The notes below the pieces were generated by a model. The model ran no database searches, had not been told where the DNA came from, and was given only the letters and a program-made list of their open reading frames with translations. From an uncultured Prevotella sp. (GTDB lineage: Bacteria; Bacteroidota; Bacteroidia; Bacteroidales; Bacteroidaceae), in the NCBI GenBank assembly GCA_902495455.1, contig CABUXJ010000018.1, positions 1 through 52,064 on the forward strand: a stretch of 52,064 nucleotides of DNA, in the 5' to 3' direction. The position numbers and the translations under genes are program-made. Shown piece after piece: positions 49,590 to 52,064 of this stretch (positions are counted from its first letter, which is position 1; each line of letters opens with the position of its first letter).

Positions 49590-50783
49590 TCAGAGCAGCT
49601 CCATTGTGTCCGTGGCAATCATCAGTTCCTCGTCCGTGGGAACGACAACGACGGTCACCTTTGAGTCCGGAGCAGAGATAATGGCCTCCTCGCCGTGGAT
49701 GGTGTTGTTCTTCTCCACGTCGAGCTTGATGCCCATCCACTCCATGTCCTTGCACACATATTCGCGCATATTGGCCTGATTCTCGCCGACACCGGCCGTG
49801 AAGACGATGATGTCGACGCCGCCCATTGCCGCTGCGTAGGCACCGACATACTTCTTTATGCGGTAGTTGTACATGTCGAGAGCCAGTATTGCCTTATCGT
49901 CGCCCTTCTCTGCGGCCGCGTCAATCTCGCGCATATCGCTTGAAATGCCCGTGATGCCGAGCACGCCGCTCTTCTTGTTGAGCAGGTTGGAGATGCCGTC
50001 GGCGTCGAGCGAGAGCTTCTTTTGAATGAAAGCGACTGCGCCGCCGTCGATGTCGCCCGAGCGAGTGCCCATCATGACACCCTCCAGCGGGGTCAGACCC
50101 ATCGACGTGTCGACACACTTGCCTCCGTCAACGGCTGCCACGGAGCCACCGTTGCCGATGTGGCAGGTGATGACCTTCTTGTCTTCGGGCTTCACGCCGA
50201 GGAAGTCGCAGACGCGCTTTGACACGTAGCGGTGGCTCGTACCGTGGAAACCGTAGCGGCGGATGGCATACTTGTCATACAGTTCGTAGGGGATGGCATA
50301 CATGTAAGCCTTCTTCGGCATGGTCTGATGGAAAGCAGTGTCGAACACTCCCACCTGCGGCAGACCAGGCATAAGCTCTGAAACGGCCTTCACGCCCTTG
50401 AGATTGGCGGGGTTGTGGAGCGGAGCGAGGTCGCTGCACTCCTCGAATACCTTGAGCACTTCGTCGTTGAGGACGACGCTCTTGTTGAACTTTTCTCCTC
50501 CGTGGACCATACGGTGGCCGACGGCGTCAATCTCCTTGAGGTCTTTGATCACGCCAATCTCGGGGTCGGTGAGCAGGCTGAAGATGAACTTCACGCCCTC
50601 GGTGTGCTCCGGGATGTCGTGCATGATCTGTTTTTTCTCGCCATTAGCGAGCTTCACTTTTACGAACGCGCCGTCAAGTCCCACGCGCTCTGCGCCGCCG
50701 GATGTCATCACCGAACGGTCATCCATGTTGTATAAGGCGTACTTTATGGATGATGATCCACAATTCAAAACAAGAATCTTCAT
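49590..50783 (-). CDS. ackA: Acetate kinase
   Basis: A 397-residue cytosolic enzyme transferring phosphate from acetyl phosphate to ADP, yielding acetate and ATP; the last step of acetate fermentation. VLNCGSSSIKYALYNMD (about 4-20) is the first acetokinase signature. HRMVHGGEKFNKSVV (about 90-104) is the second. RYGFHGTSHRYVSKR and HIGNGGSVAAVDGGKCVDTSMGLTPLEGVMMGTRSGD are further ASKHA-fold blocks. Length is standard. It is directly downstream of pta with a 44-base gap, so the two are co-transcribed. Confidence 0.97.
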   Translation of the reverse strand: MKILVLNCGSSSIKYALYNMDDRSVMTSGGAERVGLDGAFVKVKLANGEKKQIMHDIPEHTEGVKFIFSLLTDPEIGVIKDLKEIDAVGHRMVHGGEKFNKSVVLNDEVLKVFEECSDLAPLHNPANLKGVKAVSELMPGLPQVGVFDTAFHQTMPKKAYMYAIPYELYDKYAIRRYGFHGTSHRYVSKRVCDFLGVKPEDKKVITCHIGNGGSVAAVDGGKCVDTSMGLTPLEGVMMGTRSGDIDGGAVAFIQKKLSLDADGISNLLNKKSGVLGITGISSDMREIDAAAEKGDDKAILALDMYNYRIKKYVGAYAAAMGGVDIIVFTAGVGENQANMREYVCKDMEWMGIKLDVEKNNTIHGEEAIISAPDSKVTVVVVPTDEELMIATDTMELL

Positions 50784-50827
50784 TTTATTTAATTTAGAAT
50801 TTATAATTCCTAACTTCTAATTTATAA

Positions 50828-51838
50828 CTACTTCTTCGCGTCCATAGCCTGGCAGGCAGTGATGGCGACGAGATAGTAGATGTCTTCGACGGAGCATCCG
50901 CGGCTCAGGTCGTTGACCGGGCGGGCGATACCCTGGAGGATGGGGCCGATGGCCACGGCGTCACCGAGGCGCTGGACGAGCTTGTAGCCGATGTTGCCGA
51001 CCTCGAGGTTGGGGAATACGAGGACGTTGGCCTTGCCGGCGATGTCGCTGCCCGGAGCTTTCTTGGCACCGACGGTGGGCACGAGGGCGGCGTCAGCCTG
51101 CAGTTCGCCGTCTATCTTCAGCTCGGGAGCCATCTCCTTTGCCAGACGTGTGGCCTCGACAACCTTGTCGACAACCTCGTGGCTTGCGCTGCCCTTGGTC
51201 GAAAAGCTCAACATGGCCACGCGCGGGTCGGCAAATCCGGCGACGCTCTTGGCTGTCTGTGCCGTGCAGACGGCTATCTGGGCCAGCTGGCCGGCGTCGG
51301 GCATCGGGGTCACGGCGACGTCGCCGACGACGAGGATACCGTTTTCGCCATACTGCGGCTGCTTCGTGATGAGCAGCATGGCACCACTCACGCAGGTGAT
51401 GCCCGGGGCGCACTTGATGATCTGCAGGGCGGGACGGAGTGTGTCGCCCGTCGTGCTCAGCGCACCGCTGATCTGTCCGTCGGCACCTTCGGTCTTGATG
51501 ATCATGCAGCCGAGGTAGAGCGGGTTCTTCACCAGTTCGCGGGCCTTCTCGATGGTCATGCCCTTCTTTGCGCGCAGCTGGGCGAGCAGCTGGGCATATT
51601 CCTCGCTCTTCGGGTTGTTCTCCGGGTCGATGAGCGTGGCCTTGCCGATGTGCTCCAGGCCGTACTCCTTGCACATGGCCTCCACTTTCGCCGGGTTTCC
51701 GATGAGGATGAGGTCTGCGATACCGTCACGCAGCACCATGTCGGCTGCTTTGAGTGTGCGCTCCTCCTCTGCTTCGGGGAGCACGATGCGCTGTTTGTTG
51801 TTCTTCGCGCGTTCGATGATTTGTTGTACTAAATCCAT
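50828..51838 (-). CDS. pta: Phosphate acetyltransferase
   Basis: A 336-residue enzyme converting acetyl-CoA and phosphate to acetyl phosphate and CoA. It is of the short type without the N-terminal DRTGG/regulatory region found in E. coli Pta. Family blocks: RIVLPEAEEERTLKAADMVL (about 18-37), GQISGALSTTGDTLRPALQII (about 120-140), ITCVSGAMLL, and VAMLSFSTKGSASHEVVDKV (about 208-227). It lies upstream of ackA. The 5' region up to the window edge contains repeats and no clear -33/-7 pair. Confidence 0.96.
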   Translation of the reverse strand: MDLVQQIIERAKNNKQRIVLPEAEEERTLKAADMVLRDGIADLILIGNPAKVEAMCKEYGLEHIGKATLIDPENNPKSEEYAQLLAQLRAKKGMTIEKARELVKNPLYLGCMIIKTEGADGQISGALSTTGDTLRPALQIIKCAPGITCVSGAMLLITKQPQYGENGILVVGDVAVTPMPDAGQLAQIAVCTAQTAKSVAGFADPRVAMLSFSTKGSASHEVVDKVVEATRLAKEMAPELKIDGELQADAALVPTVGAKKAPGSDIAGKANVLVFPNLEVGNIGYKLVQRLGDAVAIGPILQGIARPVNDLSRGCSVEDIYYLVAITACQAMDAKK

Positions 51839-51892
51839 AGTAGTTGCTTGTTAATATATATATATGTATCAATGTTGTTTTTCGGTTTCCTT

Positions 51893-52064
51893 GGGAGGGT
51901 GTATTAAAATTTAGTATCAAAATACGAACTCATTTGTAAGCCTTTAAGTGTGGTAATCTCAGTCCCCTCCTTCCGAAGGAGGGGTTAGGGGTGGTTAGTC
52001 ATATTCTGTTATCTAAAGTGATGATTTATAGAATGTTATTGTTTAACCACCCCTAACCCCTCCT
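51893..52064. repeat. Repeat cluster upstream of pta, cut by the window end
   Basis: GGAGGGTGTATTAAAATTTA at 51894 resembles the 36.9 kb inverted-repeat arm. From 51964, CCCCTCCTTCCGAAGGAGGG leads into GTTAGGGGTGGTTA. Its inverse complement TAACCACCCCTAACCCCTCCT occupies 52044-52064. This is a paired palindrome with a different core (CCTTCCGAAGG) from the 44 kb family; the right end is outside the window. Confidence 0.75.

Overview
The window reads as chromosomal DNA from a member of the Bacteroidota, order Bacteroidales, most likely a Prevotellaceae-type organism (family level is inference). Grounds: Mfa1/FimA-type fimbrillins with DUF3575 and DUF5119 partners, a C10 (streptopain/interpain-like) protease carrying a dockerin, a NigD-like lipoprotein, DUF4290, a Bacteroidales-type nucleoside kinase with an N-terminal TGS domain, sparse Shine-Dalgarno sequences, and -7 boxes of the Bacteroidota form TAnnTTTG. 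GC is rather high in housekeeping genes and visibly lower in parts of the surface-protein region. No rRNA, tRNA, CRISPR array, transposase or phage gene was seen.

Layout. 0-5.3 kb: Na/Pi cotransporter (minus), nucleoside kinase, a repeat-filled gap, then yicC. 5.4-12.5 kb (plus): gmk and nadD, followed by an envelope-modification run: phosphoethanolamine-transferase-type enzyme, two membrane acyltransferases, a UbiA-family prenyl-phosphate transferase and a HAD phosphatase. 12.5-13.35 kb: repeat-filled gap. 13.35-20.6 kb (minus): exported proteins: a protein with two TonB C-terminal domains, an unknown AT-rich gene, a cohesin-like/Por-tail protein and a C10 protease with a C-terminal dockerin. 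20.8-36.6 kb (minus): a large fimbria-type locus with four fimbrillin-like lipoproteins, a DUF5119 lipoprotein, two DUF3575-like outer-membrane proteins, a 915-residue protein with an OmpA-like segment, a 712-residue barrel protein and a TPR protein. 37.2-43.5 kb (minus): housekeeping run tsaB, DUF4290, murA, rimM, dxr, rseP. 44.4-49.5 kb (plus): PASTA protein, RluD-type pseudouridine synthase, ddl, an acyltransferase and a NigD-like lipoprotein. 49.6-51.8 kb (minus): pta-ackA.

How the genes fit together. The cell-envelope theme dominates: peptidoglycan precursor enzymes (MurA, Ddl), a PASTA protein, RseP, lipid/glycan decoration enzymes and a surface fimbria system with an adjacent secreted protease. 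MurA carries Asp in place of the fosfomycin-reactive Cys. The pta-ackA pair gives acetate/ATP metabolism.

The most distinctive non-coding feature is the density of dispersed repeats in gene gaps. At least four families are visible by eye: (i) a roughly 370-base element rich in GCCGTAAGGGCC palindromes (three regions, at about 3.6-4.3, 12.85-13.2 and 43.75-44.1 kb); (ii) paired palindromes built on CCCTCCCGAAGGGAGGG; (iii) a composite repeat with modules GAAGAATGAAGAGTGAA, GGCTGGCGCCGTT and CCCATTAAT that starts at, and supplies, stop codons of neighbouring genes and in one case lies inside an open reading frame; (iv) ATGGTGAGT/CGGCC inverted repeats. These repeats and the fimbria-type locus are the two best candidates for undescribed biology here.
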